NCBI GenBank assembly: GCA_026707945.1
Contig: JAPOVV010000024.1
Location: 1-48,702 of the forward strand
Reading direction: 5' to 3'
Source of the DNA: Gammaproteobacteria bacterium
Lineage (GTDB): Bacteria > Pseudomonadota > Gammaproteobacteria > Pseudomonadales > Azotimanducaceae
DNA: 48,702 nucleotides
Shown here: one piece after another, positions 1-9,211 of the stretch
Layout of the letters: every line of letters begins with the position of its first letter
Position numbering within the stretch: position 1 is the first letter of the stretch
Made by a program: the position numbers and the translations under genes
The notes under the pieces: model-generated
Seen by the model: the letters and a program-made list of their open reading frames with translations, nothing else
Database searches by the model: none
Told to the model about the DNA's origin: nothing

Positions 1-2
1 CA

Positions 3-350
3 GACTTGAATCACGTGTTGCAGGACGCGGTGGCGCGTCACTCTCCGCCCGCAATCCGGTCACGTCCGGTCAAAGTTCGTTACGTTAACAAACTACGTGA
101 TCATCCCCCATCGTTGCTCGTACACGGGAATCAGGTTGAGTCTCTTCCTCCGAGCTACAGGCGTTACTTGGAAAATCGTTTTCGAGTTGCGCTAGAAATC
201 GTTGGGACGCCTATCTCGATTGAGTTTCGAAACACTGAGAATCCGTTTGGCCACCGACGGAATGAGCTCACGCGTCGTCAACAAAAACATCGTCAGAGAC
301 TAATCCAGCGACGTAAGGCAAAAGCTAAAGCGAAACGTGCGCGCAACTAG
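3..350 (+). CDS. der: GTPase Der (EngA), C-terminal part
   Basis: This is the last 116 or so residues of the ribosome-assembly GTPase Der; the two G domains lie upstream of the window. What remains is the KH-like domain, recognisable from the order PVKVRYVNK, then HGNQVESLPPSYRRYLENRF, then GTPISIEFR and NPF, which is the standard end of this family. It closes with a very basic tail rich in Arg, Lys and Gln, as is common in proteobacterial Der, which likely contacts rRNA. Der binds the 50S subunit and is needed for its maturation. The reading frame runs off the left edge, so the TTG at position 6 is an internal Leu codon and not a start. The gene converges on the minus-strand peptidase gene with only 3 bases between them. 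Confidence 0.93.
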   Translation, partial: DLNHVLQDAVARHSPPAIRSRPVKVRYVNKLRDHPPSLLVHGNQVESLPPSYRRYLENRFRVALEIVGTPISIEFRNTENPFGHRRNELTRRQQKHRQRLIQRRKAKAKAKRARN

Positions 351-353
351 AAA

Positions 354-1199
354 TTAAGGTGGCGTTTCATGCAACGCGTTTAACGTTGCCATAAATACCG
401 CAGGGTCAGTCCGTTCGCCGCTTAGGCTTACTGTCCAATGCAAGTGGGGACCCGTTGAACGCCCGGTCGTCCCTACTTTACCGATCACTTCGCCTCGGTC
501 GATTTGCTGCCCCTCCGCAACGAGAATCTCGCTCATATGACACATCATGGAGACAAAGCCGCCTCCGTGATCGATTAGTACCGTTTTTCCATTAAAGAAG
601 AAATCGCCAACGACGACCACCGTACCCGGAGTTGGATTCTTGATCGGCGTTCCGGTCGGCGCCGCCCAATCGATCCCTGAATGAGGATTTCGAGGTTGAT
701 CGTTGAAAAACCGTCTCGATCCAAATACTCCGGAATTGCGGCCTTCGACGGGTTGGATGATTGGAAGCAGATCAGCGGGTTGTGACGTAAACAACTGATA
801 GGCTGCTCGCATCCGTGCCGCTTCTTCGCGAATTCTCTCAAGATTAGTGGCCGAAGGTGTGACATGCTCCTGATCCACGACGGTGATACGTTCTTCCGGA
901 TACTGTCGGTCCAGAACCTTGATTGTGACGTTTTCTCTCCCGCCATCACGGTAATTAACTTCAACTTCGTGTTCACCCAAGTCAATGAATAGCGGGATGG
1001 CAACGATCGCCACGTTTCCAGCGATGAGCTGAGGTTCATCTTGAAAAACGACGCTTGTTACATTGGGGCTGTCGATAGGTACCAACGCGATAGTGCCATG
1101 TGCGCCTTGCGGTGGTGTCTTCGCTTGCAATACGAAACCGGTGAAGAGGAACGATACAGACAGCAAGAATCCTGCAACTCGAAGCAACTTTTCGAACAT
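354..1199 (-). CDS. M23 (LytM-type) metallopeptidase, exported
   Basis: A predicted cell-wall endopeptidase of 281 residues. The N-terminus is a signal peptide or anchor: Met, a few charged residues, then a hydrophobic stretch to about residue 25. The C-terminal half carries the M23 zinc site: His173 and Asp177 in HSGIDW, and the HLHW motif with His252 and His254. M23 enzymes cut peptide bridges in peptidoglycan; some members are inactive activators of amidases, but here the zinc ligands are all present. I chose the ATG at 1199 because AAGGA sits 7 bases upstream and the signal peptide begins right there; the open frame runs 31 codons further up, into xseA. The gene follows xseA by 10 bases and its ribosome site overlaps the xseA stop, so the two are probably cotranscribed. 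Confidence 0.88.
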   Translation of the reverse strand: MFEKLLRVAGFLLSVSFLFTGFVLQAKTPPQGAHGTIALVPIDSPNVTSVVFQDEPQLIAGNVAIVAIPLFIDLGEHEVEVNYRDGGRENVTIKVLDRQYPEERITVVDQEHVTPSATNLERIREEAARMRAAYQLFTSQPADLLPIIQPVEGRNSGVFGSRRFFNDQPRNPHSGIDWAAPTGTPIKNPTPGTVVVVGDFFFNGKTVLIDHGGGFVSMMCHMSEILVAEGQQIDRGEVIGKVGTTGRSTGPHLHWTVSLSGERTDPAVFMATLNALHETPP

Positions 1200-1209
1200 T
1201 CGATTTTCC

Positions 1210-2778
1210 TTAATCGTCCGCATCGCGAACTCTGGTCCCTTGAACGACGGCGTCGATCGTGCCACCATGTACGTGTGCGCTGATCGGTTCATTTGGATTG
1301 ACCGCGTCTATGTCAGAGACGATCTCTCCCCAGGTCGTACCATCCGGCTTTGTGACTACCGCATAACCGCGTTCAAGCGTTGCAAGCGGACTCACTGCTC
1401 GAAGCGTAGCGACGTTTTGGCGCAGCGACGCGTCGAGAATTTCAACCGTGTTACGTATTGATGACGTTAGTGTATTACGCATTCGAATGACGACCTCATT
1501 CAATTCCTCGACCCGATGCAGTGGTTGGATTCGAGATAACCGCGCAAAAACGAGCTGAACTCGATTTAGATGCCGGGTGAGCACTGCATTCAAGTGGTCT
1601 CCTAGCCGACGCTGTGATTCACTTCGACGGCGTTCCAGATCGTTCAAATGTGTGATTGGATTGCTGCGTTGTAAGCGATGATTGAGGCTTGTGAGGCGTT
1701 CGTCGAGGTTTTCGATCCGAACGTTGGGTGAGACTCTCTGCAGTCTTAGGTCCAGATTTGTAATGCTTGCTTCAATCGGTTTGATTCGCGTTTCAATAGC
1801 TGCGAGCAGCTTTTCTTGTATTCGCAGTATGTCGTTGGTTCGATACTCGATGACCTGCGTAGGTTTTCTTAGACGCGCATTCACGGTTTCAAGGTTTTGT
1901 CGACGATGTGACAGGAAACCGCTTGTTACACCGAGTATTTTTTGTCTTATCGCGATTACCTGTTGACGCAGCTCCGACCGATCGGGTGCCATTAACTCGA
2001 CTGCGGTTGACGGGGTCGCGGCGCGTTGATCAGCGACGAAATCCGATATGGACACGTCCTTCTCATGTCCGATCGCACTCACAACCGGAATAGGGCACGC
2101 AAAGATCGCGCGCGCAACCACTTCGTCGTTAAATGCGTTAAGGTCTTCATACGACCCGCCACCGCGAGTCAATAGCAATACATCTGCATTGACATCGTCA
2201 CGCATAGCGCGACGGATTGCACTGGTGATTGAATCCGGTGCGTTGCGCCCTTGCACTAACGTCGGCACATGAACGATCTCGGCTAATGGGTAACGTCGAC
2301 TAAAGTTCTGGATCACGTCTTTAATCGCTGCGCCGGATTCTGCGGTCAGTAGCGCGATGCGTTTAGGGAATTTGGGAATTGGTTTCTTATGTTCTGGGCG
2401 GAACAATCCCTCACGTTCCAAGTCACCTCGCAAGCGTTCGAACTCCGCACGCAGCGCACCTTCGCCAGCGAGTTCCATGCGGTCAACGAGAATCTGAAAC
2501 TGACCCCGGTCGGGGTAGATCGTAAATTTGCCCCTAATGTTGACCTTGGATCCGTTCTCGACCTTAAATCTAAATCGTCGGTTAACGCTTTGCCATGCGA
2601 TGCAATGTAGGGTTGCCTTCCCATCAACGAGGTCGAAATACCAATGGTTCCTATCGTAGAGATTTGAAATCTCGCCTGTAACCCAAAGCGGTAGGAACTG
2701 TTCGTTTAGGACGCGGTTAACTCGCTCAATGGCTTGTGCGACGGTATGGATCGGTTCATTCGTGCCATCTTCTGGCAT
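1210..2778 (-). CDS. xseA: Exodeoxyribonuclease VII large subunit
   Basis: XseA is the catalytic subunit of exonuclease VII, which degrades single-stranded DNA to oligonucleotides together with the small subunit XseB (not in this window). The N-terminal 100 residues form the OB-fold DNA-binding domain (VNRVLNEQFLPLWVTGEISN and following). The nuclease core follows, with the family blocks ALLTAESGAAIKDV, LLTRGGGSYEDL and VSAIGHEKDVSISD. After about residue 260 comes a long Arg/Leu-rich coiled coil, then a C-terminal segment with ATLERGYAVV that is typical of the family. At 522 residues it is longer than the 456 of the E. coli enzyme, mainly because of the coiled coil. It is divergent from guaB, as in many gammaproteobacteria. 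Confidence 0.96.
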   Translation of the reverse strand: MPEDGTNEPIHTVAQAIERVNRVLNEQFLPLWVTGEISNLYDRNHWYFDLVDGKATLHCIAWQSVNRRFRFKVENGSKVNIRGKFTIYPDRGQFQILVDRMELAGEGALRAEFERLRGDLEREGLFRPEHKKPIPKFPKRIALLTAESGAAIKDVIQNFSRRYPLAEIVHVPTLVQGRNAPDSITSAIRRAMRDDVNADVLLLTRGGGSYEDLNAFNDEVVARAIFACPIPVVSAIGHEKDVSISDFVADQRAATPSTAVELMAPDRSELRQQVIAIRQKILGVTSGFLSHRRQNLETVNARLRKPTQVIEYRTNDILRIQEKLLAAIETRIKPIEASITNLDLRLQRVSPNVRIENLDERLTSLNHRLQRSNPITHLNDLERRRSESQRRLGDHLNAVLTRHLNRVQLVFARLSRIQPLHRVEELNEVVIRMRNTLTSSIRNTVEILDASLRQNVATLRAVSPLATLERGYAVVTKPDGTTWGEIVSDIDAVNPNEPISAHVHGGTIDAVVQGTRVRDADD

Positions 2779-2915
2779 AGATCAACTTACTTTTGGCTTT
2801 TTGATGAAGGGTGGCGTGTGCCACGTCGAATTCTAGGAGCGGCCACTTACTATGTAATACGGATCGAAAAGAATCTGTATAAGGGACAGTGATCACGGTG
2901 TCGAAATCAATCGTA

Positions 2916-2944
2916 TTGAGTAAGAAAAGAGGTTCTGATATGCA
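2916..2944 (+). promoter_or_regulatory. Candidate guaB promoter
   Basis: TTGAGT at 2916-2921 is followed after 17 bases by TATGCA at 2939-2944, with TG one base before it (an extended -10). It lies 55 bases before the guaB start in the 220-base divergent spacer between xseA and guaB. The -10 is poor, so this is only a candidate. A short open frame on the minus strand across this spacer overlaps the xseA start and has no support. Confidence 0.3.
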
Positions 2945-2998
2945 TCGTTCGTACAAATACCGTCGCTAAAATCTCCTTTTGGTCGAAGGCTAAACAGC

Positions 2999-4465
2999 AT
3001 GTTGCGCATCACCAACGAAGCCCTGACTTTTGACGATGTGCTTTTGCGACCGGGTTATTCCAAGGTCCTCCCTGCGGATGTCTCGTTGCAGTCGCGTGTG
3101 ACGCGTGATATCGCCTTAAACGTTCCACTCATTTCCGCCGCCATGGACACCGTGACCGAGGCACGTCTCGCAATCGGAATCGCCCAGGAAGGTGGAATCG
3201 GCATCGTGCACAAGAACATGTCGATTGAGGAACAAGCAGAGGAAGTCCGCACTGTCAAGAAGTACGAGACAGGCGTGATTCGCGATCCAATCACCATCAA
3301 TGCGGATGCGTCGCTTCAGGATCTCATAGACCTAACCACAAAACATCAGATTTCAGGCGTTCCTGTTCTGAGCGAAGACGAATTGGCTGGAATCGTCACA
3401 CATCGCGATATCCGCTTCGAATCACGCATGGACTTACAAGTCTCAGACGTGATGACGCCTAAGTCAAAGTTGGTTACTACGTCTGAAGACTCTTCATTCG
3501 AGACGATTCTTGAATTACTCCAGCGCCACCGCATCGAGAAGATTCTGTTGACGAATAGCAATGGCCAGCTAAGTGGTATGGTCACCGTCAAGGACATCCA
3601 GAAATCACAGGATTACCCAAATGCGTGCAAGGACGCGGCGGGTCAATTGCGTGTTGGCGCGTCCGTAGGTACCAGTTCTGAAACGGACGAGCGTGTTGCA
3701 AAACTAGCTGAGGCCGGTGCGGATTTGATTGTCGTGGACACGGCACACGGGCATACGAAGAACGTCATCGAACGGATACAGTGGATTAAGCAGTCGTTCG
3801 CTGATCTCAGTGTCGTTGGTGGAAACGTCGCCACCGCAGAGGGAGCGCGCGCGCTCGTTGACGCTGGCGCAGATGCGATCAAGGTAGGAATCGGACCAGG
3901 CAGCATCTGTACAACGCGCATGGTCACCGGTGTCGGTGTTCCGCAGGTGACAGCGATTGACGATGTTGCATCTGAACTAAATGCCGAAGAAGTGCCAGTT
4001 ATCGCTGACGGCGGTATCCGATACTCTGGTGACATTGCCAAGGCGATCGCTGCCGGGGCAGACTGTGTCATGATTGGATCATTGCTTGCCGGCACAGACG
4101 AAGCGCCTGGTGAGATCGAACTTTATCAGGGTCGCACATATAAGAGCTATCGAGGCATGGGATCGTTAGGTGCGATGGCCGAGCATCGCGGTTCGCGCAA
4201 TCGTTATGCAGTTAATGAGGACGCCAACGTCAACAAACTCGTGCCCGAGGGGGTCGAAGGGCGTGTCCCCTATCGCGGTCCGCTTCGCGCAGTAGTGCAG
4301 CAGATGACGGGAGGTTTGCGTAGCGCGATGGGTTATACGGGCTGTGAAACGATCGAAGAACTGCGCACACAGTCTCAATTCACGACGATCACCAGCGCTA
4401 GTCAAGAAGAAAGTCACGTCCACGACGTTGATATCGTTAAGGAAGCGCCGAACTACCCAGGTTGA
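2999..4465 (+). CDS. guaB: Inosine-5'-monophosphate dehydrogenase
   Basis: GuaB oxidises IMP to XMP with NAD+, the committed step of GMP synthesis, in the cytoplasm as a tetramer. The 488 residues match the usual bacterial length. The TIM barrel opens with [13 protein letters not shown]; two CBS domains are inserted at about residues 95-205; then come the phosphate loop [16 protein letters not shown], holding the catalytic Cys, and the [12 protein letters not shown] segment. The flap carries [10 protein letters not shown]. The ATG at 2999 has GAAGG about 11 bases upstream and gives the standard N-terminus. guaA follows after 40 bases, so the two genes that turn IMP into GMP form one transcription unit. 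Confidence 0.98.
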   Translation: MLRITNEALTFDDVLLRPGYSKVLPADVSLQSRVTRDIALNVPLISAAMDTVTEARLAIGIAQEGGIGIVHKNMSIEEQAEEVRTVKKYETGVIRDPITINADASLQDLIDLTTKHQISGVPVLSEDELAGIVTHRDIRFESRMDLQVSDVMTPKSKLVTTSEDSSFETILELLQRHRIEKILLTNSNGQLSGMVTVKDIQKSQDYPNACKDAAGQLRVGASVGTSSETDERVAKLAEAGADLIVVDTAHGHTKNVIERIQWIKQSFADLSVVGGNVATAEGARALVDAGADAIKVGIGPGSICTTRMVTGVGVPQVTAIDDVASELNAEEVPVIADGGIRYSGDIAKAIAAGADCVMIGSLLAGTDEAPGEIELYQGRTYKSYRGMGSLGAMAEHRGSRNRYAVNEDANVNKLVPEGVEGRVPYRGPLRAVVQQMTGGLRSAMGYTGCETIEELRTQSQFTTITSASQEESHVHDVDIVKEAPNYPG

Positions 4466-4505
4466 ATCACACAAAACTCACTTCTAGGTACCGAGACTAA
4501 ACGTC

Positions 4506-6041
4506 TTGATCGTCGTAATTGATTTTGGCTCACAAACGACGCAGTTGATCGCGCGTCGCGTGCGCGAACTCAGTGTGTACTGCGAGATTCATCCGTTTGA
4601 CGCAGACGCGTCATTGCTTTCAGACTTGCAACCCGATGCATTCATTCTCTCGGGCGGACCTGAGTCGGTAACTGAGCGGATCACGCCTCGAATTCCAGAT
4701 TGGATACTCGAGAGCCACAAACCAATTCTCGGTATTTGCTACGGCATGCAAGCATTGGTAGCCCAGCTCGGCGGTAAAGTCGAGAACTCCCCGATGAAGG
4801 AATTTGGCGCGACGCAAGTACTGACCAATGGCAGCGACTCTCTCCTGCACGGGTTGGGAGACACGTTACCAGTGTGGATGAGTCATGGTGACAAAGTTGC
4901 AACGTTGCCCAAAGGATTCTCCGGAACTGCAAAAACCGCGACCGCACCGTTCGTTGGGATGGCCGACCCGGCACGCAAGTGGTATGGAATCCAGTTTCAT
5001 CCTGAGGTCACGCATACACGTGATGGCGTCCAAATCTTGCATCGGTTCCTTTTTGATGTGGTTGGCTGTGACGCATCGTGGCAACCAGCGAATATTGTGG
5101 ACGGTCTCGTTGACAAGATCAGAGAGCAGGTTGGCGATGGAGAAGTGTTACTTGGCTTGTCTGGCGGCGTTGATTCAAGCGTAACGGCGGCATTACTTGC
5201 CCGAGCCATTGGCGAGCGACTCCATTGTGTTTTTGTCGACAATGGTCTACTTCGCCGGAACGAACGTGAGGAAGTCGAAGCGGCCTTTCAGCCATCCAAT
5301 ACCATGACGTTGGATTTGAGAGTGGTCGATGCGAAGTCGCGATTTCTGGGTGCACTGAGTGGGGTAGATGAGCCTGAAGCGAAGCGAAAGATCATCGGCG
5401 AGACGTTTATTCGAGTCTTCGAGGATGCGGCTGCGAAACTGTCCAACGTCAAGTTTCTTGGACAAGGTACGATCTATCCCGACGTCGTTGAGTCTGCTGC
5501 GACAAGGTTTGGGAAGTCACACGTCATCAAGAGTCACCACAATGTTGGAGGCTTACCAGACCGACTTCATCTCGAGTTGATTGAGCCATTGCGCGACCTA
5601 TTCAAGGATGAAGTGCGCCAGGTTGGACTAGCCCTGGGTTTACCGGATTCCTTGATCAATCGCCATCCATTTCCGGGACCCGGTCTTGCGGTTCGAGTAT
5701 TAGGAGAGGTTCGCGACTCGCATTTAGAGATATTGCGTCATGCGGATTCGATTTACCTTGAAGAGTTACGCAAAGCGAATTGGTACGACAAGGTCGCACA
5801 AGCTTTTTGTGTATTTCTACCGGTTAAATCTGTTGGTGTGATGGGTGATGCGAGGCGATACGAATATGTCATCGCGCTGCGAGCGGTAACGACAACCGAC
5901 TTCATGACTGCTGACTGGGCAAAACTGCCTCATGAACTCCTTGGCACCATTTCTTCTAGGATCATCAATGAGGTTATAGGTATATCTCGAGTAGTCTACG
6001 ATGTATCGAGCAAACCACCTGCGACCATCGAATGGGAGTGA
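4506..6041 (+). CDS. guaA: GMP synthase (glutamine-hydrolysing)
   Basis: GuaA aminates XMP to GMP using glutamine and ATP. The N-terminal class I glutaminase has its nucleophile in GICYGMQ (Cys78) and the partner His in FHPEV. The ATP pyrophosphatase domain has the P-loop SGGVDSS, and the C-terminal dimerisation domain ends with the standard PPATIEWE. The length of 511 residues is close to the E. coli 525. The frame is closed by a stop at 4485-4487 and the only usable initiator before the conserved IDFGSQ is the TTG at 4506, so this gene starts with TTG and lacks the few extra N-terminal residues of the E. coli protein. The ribosome site is weak, which may mean coupling to guaB. Confidence 0.97.
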   Translation: MIVVIDFGSQTTQLIARRVRELSVYCEIHPFDADASLLSDLQPDAFILSGGPESVTERITPRIPDWILESHKPILGICYGMQALVAQLGGKVENSPMKEFGATQVLTNGSDSLLHGLGDTLPVWMSHGDKVATLPKGFSGTAKTATAPFVGMADPARKWYGIQFHPEVTHTRDGVQILHRFLFDVVGCDASWQPANIVDGLVDKIREQVGDGEVLLGLSGGVDSSVTAALLARAIGERLHCVFVDNGLLRRNEREEVEAAFQPSNTMTLDLRVVDAKSRFLGALSGVDEPEAKRKIIGETFIRVFEDAAAKLSNVKFLGQGTIYPDVVESAATRFGKSHVIKSHHNVGGLPDRLHLELIEPLRDLFKDEVRQVGLALGLPDSLINRHPFPGPGLAVRVLGEVRDSHLEILRHADSIYLEELRKANWYDKVAQAFCVFLPVKSVGVMGDARRYEYVIALRAVTTTDFMTADWAKLPHELLGTISSRIINEVIGISRVVYDVSSKPPATIEWE

Positions 6042-6106
6042 TTTCGTTGGCTGACCCGATCAAAGTACTCTCATCCTCGATGGTTCTAGACGAGTATTGA
6101 AGCCCG

Positions 6107-7087
6107 ATGCCAGAGCGTGAGATCAGTCGACCAAGTACGGTGTTTGTACCACCGGACTTGGCGGAAGATGGCGTTACCGTTTCTCAAGCGGAGATTGAGT
6201 TCTTTAAGGAGAACGGGTTCCTATTCAAGCGCGGTCTAATCGAGCGCGGGGCTGCTGCCGAAGCATTGGAAAAAGCGTGGCAAAGTCTGATCGAGGCAGT
6301 GCCACCGGCTGAAGGAAGTTCATGGCAATTGCAGCGGGACGATCCTCAATCTTGGCGCACGCCGCAATGGTCGACACTCCCACCAGCGGACAGTTTTGGA
6401 CCGTTTGAGGGGAGGCAACGTACTGCGGTACACGGTAGAACAGTCAAGATGCACGAGATCGGCAATCAACAATATCTTCTGAATCTCGTTCCAAACAACC
6501 CGATGATCAGAGAGATTGCGCGGTCTCTACTCGCTGACAACTTGAAAACGAGCGAGCGGACGAGAGGGGTGTACGCGCTCTTCCCATCAGAACAATTGTC
6601 AGCGCAAGAACTTGAAGAGCGATTGAATGGTTCGAGTCTCGGTCCGCATACCGACCGAGTGTGTCAGCAACTCAACGTATGTGCCTATCTTGATGACGTG
6701 CCACCTCGTTCGGGTGGCTTTACTGTGTATCCGGGTAGTCATCGGATTATGTTCCAGGCACACACGTACGAAGCGAACTGGTCACCTACCGATTCGTTTA
6801 GCGACGCTATGAGAGAAGTCGTTAGAACCATTACTCCTGTTGAATTTGCAGGTAAACAGGGGGATGTCGTTTATTGGCACGGACGAACCGTTCATTCGGC
6901 TGGCGTCCACATAGGAGATTCGATCCGATGGGCCGTGTTTGCTGATTTCACTGAAGACCGTGAGATCCTCGACGCCGACGCACACCGGGCTCTGGGTTTG
7001 TACGAATGGTTTAAAGATGCCAAGATGTTTAAAAATGACCTTAAAGTCAGCGACGATATGTGGCAAAGCTGGCGTTTAGCGCGATAA
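6107..7087 (+). CDS. Phytanoyl-CoA dioxygenase (PhyH) family protein
   Basis: A predicted Fe(II)/2-oxoglutarate-dependent oxygenase of 326 residues. The iron site is visible as HTD in GPHTDRVCQQLNV, followed by the family block VPPRSGGFTVYPGSHR. The distal His comes in YWHGRTVHSAGVH, with an Arg shortly after (SIRWAVFADF) that would bind 2-oxoglutarate. The PhyH family hydroxylates many substrates, including fatty acyl-CoAs, ectoine and natural products, so the substrate cannot be named. Its neighbours (guaA upstream, an amidohydrolase downstream) do not help. The ATG at 6107 is the first in the frame; the ribosome site is unremarkable. Confidence 0.82.
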   Translation: MPEREISRPSTVFVPPDLAEDGVTVSQAEIEFFKENGFLFKRGLIERGAAAEALEKAWQSLIEAVPPAEGSSWQLQRDDPQSWRTPQWSTLPPADSFGPFEGRQRTAVHGRTVKMHEIGNQQYLLNLVPNNPMIREIARSLLADNLKTSERTRGVYALFPSEQLSAQELEERLNGSSLGPHTDRVCQQLNVCAYLDDVPPRSGGFTVYPGSHRIMFQAHTYEANWSPTDSFSDAMREVVRTITPVEFAGKQGDVVYWHGRTVHSAGVHIGDSIRWAVFADFTEDREILDADAHRALGLYEWFKDAKMFKNDLKVSDDMWQSWRLAR

Positions 7088-7216
7088 CAACCGCAACTCT
7101 TTCATCTTAATGCCGGAGTAGGTGTAGCGCTTACGAACTGAGCGTCAGGCCGCAAATACGTTAAATATGCACGTCGACTATTTACTAGTCGCAGATAAAT
7201 CCCACGGAGGGACTCA

Positions 7217-8911
7217 ATGTCACATTCAATGATCATATCGGGTGGCACACTTGTTGACGGTTCTGGCGCTGAGCCGCGCAAAGCCGACGTCGCCGTCGAC
7301 GATGGCGTCATCAGCCGAGTTGGTGATCTTTCGGACGCAGAAGCTAAACAGACCATCGACGCAACTGGCAAGTTGGTTACCCCTGGCTTCGTTGATCTAC
7401 ATACGCATTTGGATGCTCAAATTGGTTGGGATCCAGAAATGCGACCCAGTTCTTACCACGGTGTAACAACAGCACTAATTGGAAATTGCGGAGTGACCTT
7501 TGCGCCGTGCGCCGAGGACAACCGTTCATATCTTGCGAAGCTGATGGAAGCAGTTGAGGATATCGCGGCAGACGCCATCATGGATGGACTTCCGTGGAAC
7601 TGGACCAGTTTCGGCGAGTACCTTGATTCTCTGCAAACACTCCGCCCGGCTTTGAACGTCGTCGGTATGTGCGGACATTCAGCGATTCGCTTCGAGGCGA
7701 TGGGTGATAAGAGCTGCGACGAAGGGGTTCAGGCTGATGATCGCGAACTAAAGCGAATTGTTGAACTGGTGAAGGAGTCTGTTGAAGGCGGTGCAGTCGG
7801 ATTCTCGACATCTCGTTTCCTTGGGCACCGGGTACCTGATGGTCGTTTGACACCAGGAACGTGGGCAGACGAGCGTGAAACGGCAGCGATCCAACGTGCA
7901 GTTGTCGAGGCCGGCGGTCGCGGCGGTCTTTTCCAAGCAGCGCCGGACATGCGTACACGTTACGAAATTGAACGGAAGATGTTTGAAACGGGCGCTGAAC
8001 TTGGTTGCCAAGTACTGTTCTCGGGTGGGACCGGTCCGCAAGGCGACGGTGGCGTTGCTAGTTGGGAAGACTTTCTCGGACGTAACAACGAAGCAGGTCG
8101 GCGAATCTCTTCGATCTGCCACACGCGACCGAGTGGATCTTTCTTCGGATTGGCGCAACAAGCGTATCTGCGGACGCCAGCGTGGCGTGAGTTGATGAAG
8201 CTGCCAAGCATTCCGGAACGCGTAGCAGAAATGAAGAAGCCCGAGGTTCGCGAAAAGCTCATTTCTGAGGCGATCGAGAACGGCGGTTTTGGTCAGACGG
8301 CACGCATCCTACATCCGATGGGCTTCGGCGATTACCCAGACTACGATCTTGAGAACCAAAAGAACCTGCAGAAACTCGCAGACGAAGCAGGGAAGGATCC
8401 GGTTGAAGTCTATGTCGACCGACTCATCGAGTCCGAAGGCAAAGAACTCTGGAATCTCTGGGCATTCGGTGGTGCGCTGGAGAATCAGTGGAACTACATG
8501 CGGCTTCCCTACGTGATTCCAATGCTCGGCGACGCCGGTGCACACGTTGGGCAATTCACCGATGCTGATTCGCCGACGTTCTTACTCGGTGAGTTGACGC
8601 GAGATCGCGGCGTGTACACGTTGCAAGAGGCAGTGCGCCGCATTTCGGGTCGATCCGCTGAAGTGCTTGGACTCAAGAAGCGAGGCGAAGTGCGCGAAGG
8701 TTGGCATGCAGACCTCAATGTCATCGACTACGATGAGCTGAAGTCATGCCATCCTGAGTACGTGAACGATTTCCCACACAATGGTGGTCGCTTGGTTGTT
8801 AAGAGCAAGGGCTACGATGCAACGATCGTTGCTGGACAAGTCGTCATCGAAAACGGTGAATACACGGGCCATCGTCCAGGTGAAGTCATTCGCGACTTCA
8901 TTCGTGACTGA
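7217..8911 (+). CDS. N-acyl-D-amino-acid deacylase family amidohydrolase
   Basis: A cytoplasmic metal-dependent amidohydrolase of 564 residues. It opens with the beta-sandwich segment IISGGTLVDGSGAEP and reaches the metal site at DLHTHLDAQ (HxH). Next comes GNCGVTFAPC, whose Cys is a metal ligand in D-aminoacylases. GDAGAHVGQFTD and the closing KRGEVREGWHADLNVID are also typical. The family removes acyl groups from N-acyl-D-amino acids or opens related amides; the exact substrate is not readable. CGGAGG lies 8 bases before the ATG at 7217, a good ribosome site. A strong terminator follows the stop by 35 bases, so the gene is the end of its transcript. Confidence 0.85.
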   Translation: MSHSMIISGGTLVDGSGAEPRKADVAVDDGVISRVGDLSDAEAKQTIDATGKLVTPGFVDLHTHLDAQIGWDPEMRPSSYHGVTTALIGNCGVTFAPCAEDNRSYLAKLMEAVEDIAADAIMDGLPWNWTSFGEYLDSLQTLRPALNVVGMCGHSAIRFEAMGDKSCDEGVQADDRELKRIVELVKESVEGGAVGFSTSRFLGHRVPDGRLTPGTWADERETAAIQRAVVEAGGRGGLFQAAPDMRTRYEIERKMFETGAELGCQVLFSGGTGPQGDGGVASWEDFLGRNNEAGRRISSICHTRPSGSFFGLAQQAYLRTPAWRELMKLPSIPERVAEMKKPEVREKLISEAIENGGFGQTARILHPMGFGDYPDYDLENQKNLQKLADEAGKDPVEVYVDRLIESEGKELWNLWAFGGALENQWNYMRLPYVIPMLGDAGAHVGQFTDADSPTFLLGELTRDRGVYTLQEAVRRISGRSAEVLGLKKRGEVREGWHADLNVIDYDELKSCHPEYVNDFPHNGGRLVVKSKGYDATIVAGQVVIENGEYTGHRPGEVIRDFIRD

Positions 8912-8946
8912 CCTTAATGGATTGCACTAAGCAATAGCTAACTTGT

Positions 8947-8980
8947 ACGCCCCGCGGTTACGATCGCGGGGCGTTTTTTT
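8947..8980 (+). terminator. Rho-independent terminator
   Basis: ACGCCCCGCG (8947-8956) pairs perfectly with CGCGGGGCGT (8965-8974) around an 8-base loop, followed by a run of T up to 8980. It closes the deacylase transcript. Between it and the EF-G paralogue start at 9212 I see no gene. Confidence 0.95.
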
Positions 8981-9211
8981 AAACGCTGATAAATTCAGAT
9001 CGACGCAGTTATTTTGTATTGCGGCAAATAAACCAGTGCTGAACGTTCGCACTGCTGATAAACTACGAGCTCTAGCTACTGACCGTAAGTTGCATTGCGG
9101 CGCCGCGTTTGAAATGCCGCTAGGCACACGCTGGTGTCCGCGTCCATCGTTACGGCGTATCGCGTTGAATTTACGCGTTCATCCATTGGTATTTACGGAG
9201 CGCATACCGTC

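Noticed and set aside
2756-2956. 66-codon minus-strand open frame between xseA and guaB
   Set aside because: It overlaps the xseA start in another frame, has no ribosome site and no recognisable protein pattern.
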